Part shown: one piece after another, positions 11,473 to 22,691 of the stretch
Layout: each line of letters begins with the position of its first letter
Position numbering within the stretch: the stretch's first letter is position 1
NCBI GenBank assembly: GCA_018296165.2
Contig: JACKQL020000010.1
Coordinates: 186,001 to 250,000, forward strand
DNA from: Termitomyces sp. T153
Taxonomy: Eukaryota > Basidiomycota > Agaricomycetes > Agaricales > Lyophyllaceae
Direction of reading: 5' to 3'
DNA: 64,000 bases
Program-made: the position numbers and the translations under genes
Notes under the pieces: generated by a model
What the model was told of the DNA's origin: nothing
Database searches by the model: none
What the model saw: only the letters and a program-made list of their open reading frames with translations

Positions 11473-14400
11473 TTAGTCAACAGCGATATCCATTCCTGCC
11501 ATCACATTGGCTTCCACCTCCTCTTCCTCATCACCCTCCTCCGCCACCGTCTCCCTGAAACTCTGCTCCAGAGCCTTAAGGTAATAACTCGTCTTCCACA
11601 TGTCACCAATCTTAAAGTTGGCGTGGTCAAAAGCCAAAGCTACAATGGGACGGAAGTCCCCGTTTTGTGGACGCCGGAGGGCAGATGGAGGCATTCTAGG
11701 ATAGCGAGCAGAGAAGTGCGTGAGGAGGATGTGTTCTGCTCGCATACGCCTGCCAATATCGAGAGCCTGCCCGAATGTACTGTGCGCCTTTTGCGCCGCC
11801 AGTTGCTCCTGGTCGTCAGCCATGGTGGCCTCGTGGACCAGGAGTGTTGCCTCTTTGCCCGCGTACGTTAACGAGCTTGATGGCTCAGTGTCGGCGGAGA
11901 AGCTGAGGATAAGATAAGAAACTCGAAGGGAGACTCATATGCTATATAACGTACACGACACTCCATCCGTCGGTGTGCTTGAAGACTGCACCGTAGCAGC
12001 GCGTCCTATGACGAACATCGACGGTGTTAAATCTCTCGAGCCCAAGAACCTTGCATAGAGCAGCTGCATTCTTAAGTGACCTGTTATTTTGTCGGATGTA
12101 AATAAAACAGGATAGTCAAAGTTGTACCATGACCTACAGATTAACATCGGTCCAAGGCTCGGAGCCACCAATCTGCCACATCCCATGGGTCTGATACACC
12201 CCGGCGTTCTTCCAGTGAATGGATTCGCTCAATATGGGAATGACCCCATTCCCTGACGGGTCGTCAAGACCCAGATTCTGGATCTCCGAAAGCTCGCGGA
12301 CGTACAAATGCACTGAACGAATGGTTACGAGGTAAAGTGGCGATGATGGGGGTGGATTAAGCTGCAAAAATATAACAAGATATTATCATTTTAGCGACAT
12401 AATTGAGAAATGTGAAAATTGACACACCTCTCGACGCTTCGCAAGGAGCTGTGCCAGTCCCATATGATGGTCCCCGTGTATATGGCTGACATAGATGCAC
12501 TTAATGTCGCGCAACACGTCCCACACATTGTTTTCAGTTCCGTCATCGATACCGAACTGGCGTACGAGTTGTCCCCAAGTGCCCTCACCTGCGTCCAAAA
12601 GAATGTTGCCCCAATTCGGTATCTGTATGAGGGTGGAGGATACTAAAATAGGTTCAGCTCTTATAAGTCAAAAATAGAACAGATTTGACATACCATTACG
12701 ATATTTGGTCGGAATAGCACTGCCGGTACCCAGAGGTATTACCTTGACATCAGACCCTGTTGGGACATGCAGCTTTCCTCTGGCAATATGCTCCTGGACA
12801 TTCCTTTTGGCTTGTGAAAACAGCTTCGATGTCTCTTGCGAGAGAACAATAGGCTTGTCAGAAGTCACAAGCTTGTGGAATGAATCGTTAAGTTCTCGGA
12901 TGGTTGGTGGGTTTGAAGTACGCATATTGACCTCTAGGCCAGCAGTTAGAATACTCGAATTTTGGGGGATATTAGGGATCACTAGAACCATCACGTGGTT
13001 TGTAATCAAGACAGACAAAGAAGAAACCGAGACGTACATTTAAGGTCACGTTTTGATGTGAGAGAATAATGAGGGATTGGGAATATTTCAGGATCTAATT
13101 GATTCATGCGAAGTTGACTCAATGCTGAGCTAGTGAATGTTACAGGGTCAGGCGAGTGTTCGCGTGAGGAAATTATATGCTAACGATTGGTGTCAAGTGA
13201 TAGTTGAAAAGAAAAGAAGTATCCGATCTTACATGTGTATTAGATGAAAAACCATTCATAAATTCGATATATCTTGGATCTTCTAAAACATCTTTGCCCA
13301 AAAGGTGGAAAACGGAACGAACGGCATTATCTTTAAAGTCCTCAGGACGATGAGATCGGAATCTAGCATAAAATGGGTCTTCAAATGCGGCGGTTAAGGC
13401 CGGGATATGCTTCACGGTCGGGATATCGAGAATCACAATCACCTATATGAGATCAGCCACAGACTACTGATGGATGAAAACAGAGGCCCAACCCCTGGTG
13501 ATTCGCTTTCGCCAATACAGTCTTCAGGTCGCACAACTCTTTCTACCATCTCACCATCAACCATAACTTTGACGGTTATCGAGTGCCCTCTAGTCAGTTG
13601 TGCACGAAGAGGACCGGAAGGAACGCCCAGCTCTTCCGCTGCTTTGGCATTGAATTTTCCCCGGACGCGTGGTCCGACAACGACGTAGGCCAGTGTGGGT
13701 GAAGCTGGAGTGTGCCGAACGAATTCTGGTAGTTGGGTGTGATATCCAAGTGGTAGACGGGGCCGACCTCGCCTGAATGTTTCAATCTAAGATTCTATGA
13801 GTTGTAATCATCGGCGGCTCAAGAATAAAGCTCACATTTTCAGAAGCTTCGGCACTTTTTGGCGACACAGAACGTGGAGCTAAAGCTTTGGGGTGTTCTC
13901 ATGATCGCTACCTAGGCTGATTCTTTGGGCTCAACTCACCATCCATCTGAGAATTCCTGTCTTTTTTCCTCGGCCTTGGGGTTGGGGGACTGTCGCGGTC
14001 ACGGAGTACTTTTTTTGGCTTGACAATCGTACCAGGAAACATGAGCTCGATCATCCGCCTTCTCCAATCATCTGCTGCCTCACCCCTGAGAAGCGCAGGA
14101 GGATCCGGAGACTGTCCAGAGGATGGAGACAACGCACCATCCAACGCTTGCCGCTTTCCAGGAAGATATGGCGAAGTTTCGCGTTTACGTTTCTGACCAG
14201 CTTCAATTATATCCACGGATGATTCAGGATGTGAATGGACGGTCGTTTCCTGAGATTCAAACAAGGGCAATATAGGTATACCGTAGACAGTGATGTTTTC
14301 ATCTTTGAAGAGGGGTTCGGGAGACCTAGACGGCGTGCAAGAAGATTCAACAGGGCTGATATTGAGTGAATCTCTGACAACGACGTTCAGTACATTAATA

Positions 14401-14793
14401 ACCAGCAGGTTACTCATGACAGTAGCTCACCTATAAATATACATGCGCATGGAGGACATAAGATGCAGTAGTCCTGGCGGCCCAACGATATGTAAACGAG
14501 GAATTGTGGCATCAGCAAAGGTCATAAGCAAACCTTTCAAAAGTATCAGAAGAGCTACTTCAACGCATTCAAACTGTCCCATATCACTTACCCGGCAGTC
14601 CAGTGCATCGTTTCGTCCCTATGTCGGTGAAGAACAATCCCTTTGTCCTCTTCCAATTAGAGTCACTTTGCAGAAATGCACGGTTCGTATTCTCGCCAAT
14701 ATTAAAGATGTACTTGGCTCGATCGAATGTGACGATAATCGTGGGCTCAGTGTCAGACGACAGGGGCGTAAGGACAGAGGTGGACCAAATCAT
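11473..14793 (-). CDS. tRNase Z, long form (ELAC2/Trz1-like 3' tRNA endonuclease)
   Basis: Twelve exons, 905 residues: 14793-14592, 14533-14431, 14373-13940, 13885-13836, 13786-13493, 13442-13233, 13179-13038, 12981-12694, 12642-12428, 12361-12138, 12080-11955, 11902-11473. The enzyme removes the 3' trailer from precursor tRNAs before CCA addition, in the nucleus and often mitochondria. The N-terminal half has the degenerate beta-lactamase-like domain (TIIVTFDRAKYIFNIGENT, TKGLFFTDIGTKR, LAYVVVGPRVRGKFN), with a basic Ser/Pro-rich insert at about residues 130-250. The C-terminal half has the catalytic signatures: KVIPLGTGSAIPTKYRNV, the metal-binding SHIHGDHH near residue 628, VDVRHRTRCYG, SADTEP (the usual Gly is Ala), HEATMADD and ILLTHFSARYP. 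An acidic tail ends the protein. The start ATG precedes the conserved WSTSVL; the frame stays open a little upstream without another ATG. Confidence 0.93.
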
Positions 14794-15129
14794 GGCTTTC
14801 GCTTCTGCTTCAGTGCGATAGAGCCTCCGGAAAAGCCACGGCCGGCAGATTGTTCGGCTCCTCGAAATTGCTGCAAGAAAGCCCAGCTTGCAGTGGCAGT
14901 AACGAAGCCCAATTCAGAGCCGGTAGCGACTCTGACGACTTCTTCAAGTGCAAAGAGAAATGTGTGCTTAGCTAAGCGATCTTTTCAGCGAACCGGAACC
15001 ACGTGCGGATCGCCATTTCGGTGACAGCTGCGCCGTTTGTCATACTTCTAAATTAGACCCGTCTCCTTCAACGGAACGTTTCTCTTGACAGAGCCTACCT
15101 CCCCTATACCGTCGGTTTAGGGAGGAGCA
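14794..15129. promoter_or_regulatory. Divergent intergenic region of tRNase Z and the YTP1-like gene
   Basis: Only 336 bases separate the two starts, which point away from each other, so the promoters must overlap or share elements. A minus-strand frame remains open into part of this region. No convincing TATA box is visible. Shared regulation is an inference from layout only. Confidence 0.5.
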
Positions 15130-17230
15130 ATGCCTCTTGTCTTCAGGAATCTATGCCTCATCTTGTTACTTGCTGTCGCCGTTTTCCAACCTGTCGTCGC
15201 ACACGAACACCATGACGAAATGACGGAGGAAGAGGCCAACGCACCCACCGATGCTATCCTATGGATTCATATACTCCTGCAAGCGGCGATCTGGGGTATC
15301 CTGTTTCCCATTGGAATGGTTCTTGGGATCACTCGAAGTCGCTGGCACGTCCCTCTTCAAGTGGGTTCTGGCTTCTGATAATCTGTGACTTACCTGATTC
15401 TTTTCCGGTAGAGCACTGGTTTTCTCTTGACGATCGGCGGATACATTCTAGGCCACTCACACAAAGGGCGACAGTTCTTGCCTTCTGCTCACGGCAAATT
15501 TGCGTCGATACTGTTCCTTCCCATAGCTGCACAACTTCTGTTGGGAATATATCTCAAGCTTCATATCCACGAGAAGACTCTAAGACCATGGGCTGTTCGA
15601 GCTCATGGCGTCTTTGGAAAAGCATGGCCCATTCTTGGCTGGGTGCAAATGCTTTTCGGTGCCTTGACCTACCGCAGCTATTGCCGTGGAGACAATCTTG
15701 GTGCGTCTGCTCTTTTCATGTAGCCCTGTCCTGTCAAGGAGTCTCATGCTCTACAAGGACAATGTCTTGCCCATTACATTATGGGAAGTGGATTTATCGC
15801 GTACGCTACGATTATGGCCATTATCCTACTTGTTGGAGAGAGTTGGGTGCGGCGCAGTGGACGTAGTCCTGAATGGTGGGATTCTTGGTGCGCTGGTCTA
15901 TCCTTCAACCCCATGTCCCTAAACCGAGTCATTTGTATTCGTGGATCAGGGTCATCATGCTCTGGGTATGTCTTGAATACATGCCACACTGTTCTTGCCA
16001 TCACGGTAATTGAACATTTTACAGGGTATTGGTGAGTCTCTTAGATACTTCACGACAGATTCACATGGTGATTTCATTTCTTTTGCAAGTCAATACATTT
16101 ACGGAGCATCGCGGATCCATTTGGTCTGTGAAAGATATGCAGCACACGTGAGCGCGCTTCTTTTCTCATCGCCAAGAGAGTATCGACTAATTTAAAACTT
16201 CTTAACTGAAACCAAGAATACTTGGTGTTCTTTGTAAGTGCGTTCTTTGTCATTCGTAATCCCTCTAATGCTCAGTTACTTGATAGGGTGGGCAGGAGGA
16301 CTTCTAGGGATTTTCCTTTCACGGGATAATCAACGCAATGTCATTCCCGGAGTGATGTAAGAACACTCATCGTCTCTATTTGTGTATACTGCTTGACCTC
16401 CAGCAATAGAATCATCCTGACTGGATGGGCAATGTCTGAACATGCTCAAGCCCTGATGATTTCTACCAAGGTTAAGCGATTCCTTACCAAGTCATCACTT
16501 TGCTCATGGAATTTTCCAGGTACACGCAACATTTGGATATACTCTTATGTTGGCAGGCTGCACGCGTATCATTGAGATATGTTTCTTCGTTCCCAAATAC
16601 TCGTCTGAAGAAGATGATGACAGCACAAGCAACCATACGCTTGCCGAGCACAACCCGAGGCTGCTATCTCCGTCGATCGATGCGTCGTCATCCGAGTCGG
16701 CAAAAGCGGCGGCTTCGAGGTCTTTCCGTCACCTCCCTCCCTTCGTAGGTCACCTCCAGCTGCTCGCGCGATTGTGTCGCTGACCGGAAGTTTTACCCCA
16801 GCTTCTTGTTGCCGCTGGGTGAGAAAGATCTTCCAAGTCTCTGTGCTCTCACTGATGTCAAGTGTTGAGACTTCTGTTTATGTCAGCAACAGATGAAGAG
16901 CTGGCCTTTGTTCACGACAACCAAATGGACCACGTAACTTATATTCTGATAATGTTTAGGTGTTTCTCGCTTCCCTCTCTGCAAGCTTTTCTACGATTGA
17001 CACCGATACATTGCAGCATCGCATTCTCCATGTACACCTTCATTGTTTTCCTCCTCCATCTGTATAACACGACAGGCCGTAACGCGTCTAATAATAATTC
17101 CACAGCCGAAGGAGGTATTGAGATGCCATCAAGCAACATCCGAGCAAAATGGTATGCCCGTGTGCCGAATCCGGAACGTGAGGTGGAGTCGTCACAGAGA
17201 CTACATGTAATTGGTGATGACGAGGACTAG
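15130..17230 (+). CDS. YTP1-like / DUF2427 multi-pass membrane protein
   Basis: Thirteen exons, 476 residues: 15130-15360, 15412-15700, 15758-15887, 15950-15965, 16025-16031, 16090-16147, 16217-16233, 16287-16356, 16404-16470, 16520-16744, 16802-16818, 16870-16959, 17017-17230. An N-terminal signal peptide (to about residue 24, VVA|HEHHDE) is followed by the DUF2427 region ([41 protein letters not shown]). The YTP1-like C-terminal region follows: [83 protein letters not shown]. About ten hydrophobic segments and a His-rich start suggest an endomembrane protein, possibly a cytochrome b561-like fold; no reaction is established for the family. Exons of 7, 16, 17 and 17 bases are needed to keep the conserved order. 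The last loop and tail are Ser/Asp-rich. Confidence 0.9.
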
Positions 17231-17463
17231 CTAATCTATCATCTTGTTATATCTCTCATGGGGCTGGCCATGGTGTGCTGTCAGATACTATGTAATAGGC
17301 ACCAAATGATTTCAAAGGATTGTCTTCATTTAGGTATTGGCGATTTTGTAGCAGTGTGGTCATTGCATGTGCCGACCGAACGCGTCATGTTTGAGATACT
17401 CCGCGCCTTCATATGAGCTTAAACATAGTATTCTCTTTCTTCTAACGTGAATACTGAGTGGAC

Positions 17464-18596
17464 ATGGCTACCACCGTAGGCAAATCCGCTCTCCTTATCG
17501 GTGCAACAGGCCAAACAGGCCAACAAATCCTTCGTGACTTGCTCCAATCTCCTGACTTCGCCAAGGTCGGCGAATATGGACGCCGTGTGACAGACAAGAG
17601 CGCTCTTCCTGCCTCAGGCGTAGACAAACTCGTTCAACGGACAATTGACTTTGAGAACCTCGAGGAGGCCGGATTGAAAGAGCATAAGTGGGATGTTGTT
17701 TTCATCGCGTGCGTCTTTAAAGGCGGAGGCTGGGCCTGGAGGTCCATGAGGATCGAGGTCGCTAACGTTGATGTGCATCTAGACTCGGAACAACGAAGAA
17801 AGTAGCTGGGAGTGCTGCTGCGTTTGAGAAAATTGACAGAGAGTGAGTTCACGATTGCTTTTCATCAGATTTAGAACCTGAGTCACTTTATCTCTAGGTA
17901 TGTCGTCAATGCTGCTCGTGGGGCCAAATCCGATGCTCCAGACCAACGACTCGTCTATGTTTCTGTAGGTTCCTTTCCACCTCGACTCTCTGCCGTGCAT
18001 GCTCGTTTGACGTTAAATTGTTGGCGGATTAGTCTATTGGTGCAGACGCGTCGTCAAAGTTCCTTTACACTAGGTGATGTCTTTGTATCTTGGTGAGGTT
18101 CTTTTAGTCGATTCATTTGTTGCCTGCATTCAGGAGTAAGGGTCTGACAGAGAATGCGCTTGCGAGCTTGGGTTACGGCGATACGATTATTTTTCGGCCT
18201 GCGTTCCTGGCGGGTACAAACCGCGATTCCATACGACTTGGAGAGTCCATCGCAGCGTGAGTCTTTCACAATCGCCTAGCCAGTCCATGGTTCTCTAACT
18301 AACTATATCATTCATACATTGTACAGTCTCGTTCTTCCTATCGTTTCTTACTTTTCTAATAATGCTCAGATCGATGTGCGTTTGGTCCTGCCCGTTATGT
18401 TTCTGCTCTCATTTTTGCTAACCGTTCTTTGGTATGATAGATCTCCACGCTGGCCAAGAGCGTTGTTGCGGCAGGAAAGCTTGGATCTGCTGCGTTACCA
18501 GCCTCAGCAATGGCCAGCCAGGTAGGAAAGAACGGCGCATCCTTCACTCTTATCAATAACAAAGGAGCTCTCGCCCTTGCTTCTGAGACGAAATAG
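17464..18596 (+). CDS. FMP52-like NAD(P)-binding oxidoreductase (HTATIP2 family)
   Basis: Seven exons, 246 residues: 17464-17708, 17783-17842, 17898-17964, 18033-18073, 18134-18256, 18327-18375, 18441-18596. The protein is an atypical short-chain dehydrogenase with a Rossmann fold; yeast FMP52 sits at the mitochondrial outer membrane. The dinucleotide-binding loop is LLIGATGQTGQQ near residue 12. EYGRRV, WDVVFIALGTT, KIDREYVVNAA, LVYVSSIGADASS and the YTRSKG version of the YxxxK active-site motif follow in family order, then IIFRPAFLAG and LINNKGALALA at the C-terminus. The length equals that of known relatives. It starts 233 bases after the YTP1-like gene on the same strand. The substrate is not known for this family. 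Confidence 0.92.
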
Positions 18597-20564
18597 AAAG
18601 TCTACGTAACACAGTTCTGCTTCTACATACATGTCAGCCAGTGATGGGTTTATTGATTAATATGATTAATTCATGATTGTACTCAGGATATCAAAGGAAA
18701 ATTCGCTGATTGACCAGAGTCGGAACATATCGAGGACCTAAAATAACTGTTCATTCCGTCCGAGGTCGTTCACAGGTATCTTCCCCCTTTACATAATTCC
18801 CGTTCGTCTGACTTGTCATCCCGTCGGATGTATTAGAGGTCAAGGGAGAATCCTGATAAAGTTTGCGATAACGAGCCGTCCATCACAATCATGTAGAATG
18901 GTCTGGGCCTCCCTTGAGCAATCATTCCTCCAACATTCACTTCGGATGCCACCCGACATTCTTGGGGGTCCGTTACTTGTTTCCTGCTGAGCCGATTCTT
19001 CCTAGAAAGTCATCGGGTGTATTGTCTATGAATTTTCAGACGTTGACAATTTCTCGAAACAATGTTCCGCCGTTGCCACTAACGTGTCAACATCTCAGCG
19101 ATGGCAAAATATTGTCTTTTTCCAAGAGCTCTTAGGCTCGCCTTACACGCTACACCTGAGGGCTCGCCCTAGGTGTCAATTTCCCTAAGAAGCCGTAATC
19201 CATATCTTGCTGTTTCTCACGTTAGCTTTCCATGGATGCGAAAGCTAACAACGTTGTTATACCTACCTCGCACATCAATATCTTCGATAAGTCTACCTGT
19301 CATTGGACTCACGGAGCTACATATTAGTCTTTTACTAGTCGGTATTCTTTAAATTTCTGAGTCCTTTAATTTCGACTCCAGGAGCTGAACCTTCCTTGAA
19401 GGTGATTTTCCTTTTTTTCAATGTTACAGCCCTGTCACGGTCTGTCAAGAAAGCCTCAGCTCGAGACATTCGTTCATTATTGAACCCGGTCGCAAATTCA
19501 ACCCCATCCCAAAGTGGTAGCGCGTAACCTTCTCTCGTACCTTTGTCTTCTCACCTTGGAGTCTTGCAACGACGATTAAGCGAGTGCTCCAAGGAATGTT
19601 GGTCGATTCCTAATCTGCAGTCTCTCGGAGAGTGCGGAATTAGGTTGTATGTGTGCGTATTTCACGCATGCGTTCATTGCCTTTCTTAAGCTTCATGCTA
19701 CGGTCACAGCGCGTGGGCTTCCCATGGGTGTGGACTAAGAAGGCTATTGCTGAGGTGAGCTGTTTTATGATTCTACATGATACTTTATTCATCCGACTAG
19801 CTTCCAGGTCTATATTATGTGATTGAAAGTTTGTATTATGTGATTGAAATTTTGTATTATGTTATTCTGTGAATTGAAATTTTGTATTATGTTATTCTGT
19901 GAATTGAAATTTTGTATTATGTTATATATTCTGTGATTGAAATTTTGTATTATGTTATTCTGTGATTGTGATTTTGTATTATGTTATTCTGTGATTAAAA
20001 TTTGGTAATATGTTATTCTGTGATTGAAATTTGGTAATATGTTATTCTGTGATTGAAATTTTGGAAGCTGGACCATCCCTTTGATACATACAAAGCCCAA
20101 CGTAGCTCTCCGAAGTTCTGTCAAAGACTGACGCCTGTGCCCCAGTTGGATAATTATACACTCGGCAACACTTCCCTTCCTTTCCCATTTTCCTATGTTC
20201 AAGTGACACAACATTGAATGTAGAAAAATGTTCAATTGCTCGTTGGCAATTTTACAAACCAAGGTGTCCGAACTACAACCAATGTGTTCAACGCGCCGAA
20301 GGATACAAAGCATTAGCAAGTGAGTGTTTCGAATGTTAATGAATAATCACGGGATAATGATACAATTGTTAATGTCACAAATGAAAAGTCAAGTCAACCG
20401 TGATCGGTCCATCCATCCAGATCCTGAAAACCAAGGTATAGGTGTGGGAATATATCATAGGTATGAAATGCATAGTGGAAATTAGCAGACAATTGGTATA
20501 TGTAAGTACCAGGAAAACAGCCATTAATCAAAAAACGAAAACAAAAACCAGGGTCTCGGTTCAA
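18597..20564. other. Long intergenic region with hairpins and a tandem repeat
   Basis: Nearly 2 kb without a supported coding gene. A short frame at 18914-19135 has no recognisable motif. Bases 19150-19580 contain three inverted repeats and unusual, varied composition, which could be a structured RNA (see findings). Bases 19805-20062 are AT-rich tandem repeats. The region between 20070 and 20564 shows nothing I recognise. Confidence 0.5.
19805..20062. repeat. AT-rich tandem repeat (about 28-base unit, about 9 copies)
   Basis: The words GATTGAAATTTTGTATTATG and TTATTCTGTG alternate with small length changes from about 19805 to 20062. Later units change TTTGTATTATG to TTTGGTAATATG, so the array has diverged in blocks. 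It is a minisatellite between the FMP52-like gene and the coiled-coil gene. Confidence 0.85.
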
Positions 20565-22691
20565 TTAATGGAATTCCGTCGGTGCCGATTTCGACGAGGA
20601 CACGCTCCGCGCAGACGACGACGATTGTAAGGGTTTACGTTTGAAGAGGGGGAATGGCAAAGAATAACGCTTTGTGTAACCCTTGAGCTTCTGGACCGGT
20701 CGCTTGATGGACGGAAAACGTTCTGAGCTAGATAACTTGGGAAGTGAGGATGTAGGCTTTTCGTTTATCAGCCATACATCTGAGATGACTGGAGAGGCAC
20801 CCACGGGCGCTAGAGAAAGAGATGCGATGACTTAACGATCAAGTTAGAGAGGAGGAGGAAGGGTACATACGTCTAGACGTAGGCGGAGGTGTGCGGCTTA
20901 CCACCTCTATTTCATAGTCCATCCGATGCGTCATCTGCGACTGCAGCCGGATATAAATATCATCCATCGTTACCGTCGGCGCCAGTGACTCCGTGGACGC
21001 CCGTTCAGGTCGAAGATCATTGAGACTAGTACGCCTCGACCGGGCAAGAGATATCCTACTCTCCGAATCCTTCCCAAGTTGGCGCGACAACGCGCGGGAC
21101 GAACGGGGCGATACGGGCGCCTTGATAAGTTCAAGAGGTAGATCAGGCATAGGCGGATGCGCGGGTGTGTTGGGCCTGCTGAGCCTGAGGCTATTCTGTG
21201 AGGCGCGAAGGCTTCGTGTGCGTGCGGCGGTGACGAGACTTAAGCGCGTGCCCTCGGGTAAACGGATACTCCGCAAACTCTTGCCACTTCGCGCACTTCG
21301 CGCACTCCGCACGCTCACTGCGTCATCTTTGTCCTGACTTGGGGGTGTTAATGGTCCAGATTCAGCGACAGCTTCGATTATGGTGGAAGGAGGGACCATA
21401 GCGGAGACGCCGGGCATAGGAGAGAGTGGAGAGAACGAAGGGAGGCCTTCCATATGTCCTGTGTTCCATGATTGGATGATAAGCTCTGTTGGTATGTGCG
21501 AGGCACGACGAGAGTGGATTTTCAGTTTTTCGGCGGTTTTGATTACGGCTTCTTCCTGCTCCAATATTTCTGTGTAGTCATCCCCATCCCCATCCCCACC
21601 TTCGACGTCTAAAACCAATGGTACTAGTCCATCTTGAGCATGGATTTGATCCATTTCACGCGCTAACCTCTCCGCCTCTCTCCAGGCATCCTCCAGATCA
21701 GCTTGAAGTTCGGATATCCGCTGTTCTGCACACAAAAGATCGAATGTTCGCTTTGAATGGCTTTTATTTAGCTGGTAGTATCGTGAGAGTGCAGTCAGAT
21801 GGTTTGGATGGAGTTAAGGTACCTTTCGCAATGCCACGGAAAGCGCACTCGACAGATGATTTTCTGTGAGCATCGAGATCTGCGTTAGTTGATCGTTGAT
21901 AACAAGAAGATCGCTCATAATCTTGTCACACTCTGCCGTCACCTTCGAGAGCTCCAAGGCGATCTTGCTCGCTATTGGTATCCCATCATCGTCCGGCTGA
22001 GATTTTTCAGGGGATATAAAGCTCGAATTGAGTGCTTGGAGTGTCATCGTACGGCGCTGAACGAGGAAGCGGTACTGGGCCTGCTTGCTCGCCTTGAGGG
22101 TTTTGAGACGATCAATCTCGACAGGAAGGTCTGTGTCGAGATTATCGAGCGAAAGCAAACGAATGAAGGTATCTGGCGCAGTCCGTCGAAGGGCGCGCCC
22201 TACGATCTCTTGCAATTCGCTTCTATCCAAAGTCCCTGTGTGTATTGATAGTAACCAAAGTACTAAGACAGATGTCAAGTCAAGACCATCTCACATAATG
22301 CTGCCTCGTGCGGAAGAGCCTTCCACTTGATAGGTTCTGTCTCGAATAGGAGCTTAGGCGCCGGAACGAGGGAGGCGGGTTTGGGGATGACCTTGAAGAT
22401 GGGGGTTGGTGTGGGTGAGACGGGGCTGGTGCTCGAGGGGGTTGGTGGAGGCGGCGCGACTAATTCTGCAATGGGCGGTAGTGGGTCATTATCCGGTCGA
22501 ACAGGCGATGAAGGGTATGCGGGCGTTGGTTCGCCATTGATGATGGGATTGTGCGGGGCAGTTTCGCTGGGGGACCGAAGGAAGCGATTGCGGGGGCCCA
22601 TGGGAGAGTGTGCAGGTCTGTTCATTGAGACCGTGGGGGAGCGGGGTATACGGGAGAAGGCTTGTTCTGTCATGACACTGGGCAAGGTCAT
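20565..22691 (-). CDS. Hypothetical Ser/Pro-rich protein with central coiled coil
   Basis: Four exons on the minus strand, 634 residues: 22691-22295, 22235-21823, 21720-20871, 20809-20565. I do not recognise a named domain. Residues 1-115 are Pro/Ser-rich and probably disordered. Residues about 120-290 are predicted helical with heptad-like spacing (SELQEIVGRALRR, EIDRLKTLKASKQAQYRFLVQRR, ELQADLEDAWREAERLAREMDQ), suggesting a coiled coil. An acidic block GGDGDGDDYTEILEQEE follows. The rest is Ser/Arg-rich with repeated SARSARSGKSLRSIR-type stretches, and the basic C-terminus ends in KSAPTEFH. This suggests a cytoskeletal or scaffold role, but that is a guess. The junction between exons 2 and 3 uses the second of two adjacent AG acceptors to stay in frame. 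Confidence 0.8.

Noticed and set aside
14443..15024. Plus-strand ORF of 193 residues
   Set aside because: It is antisense to the first two exons and the upstream region of tRNase Z, whose motifs are clear on the other strand.
18914..19135. 73-residue plus-strand ORF after the FMP52-like gene
   Set aside because: No motif, low-complexity neighbourhood, and no support from splice sites.
20993..21337. Arg/Leu-rich plus-strand ORF
   Set aside because: It is antisense to exon 3 of the same minus-strand gene.
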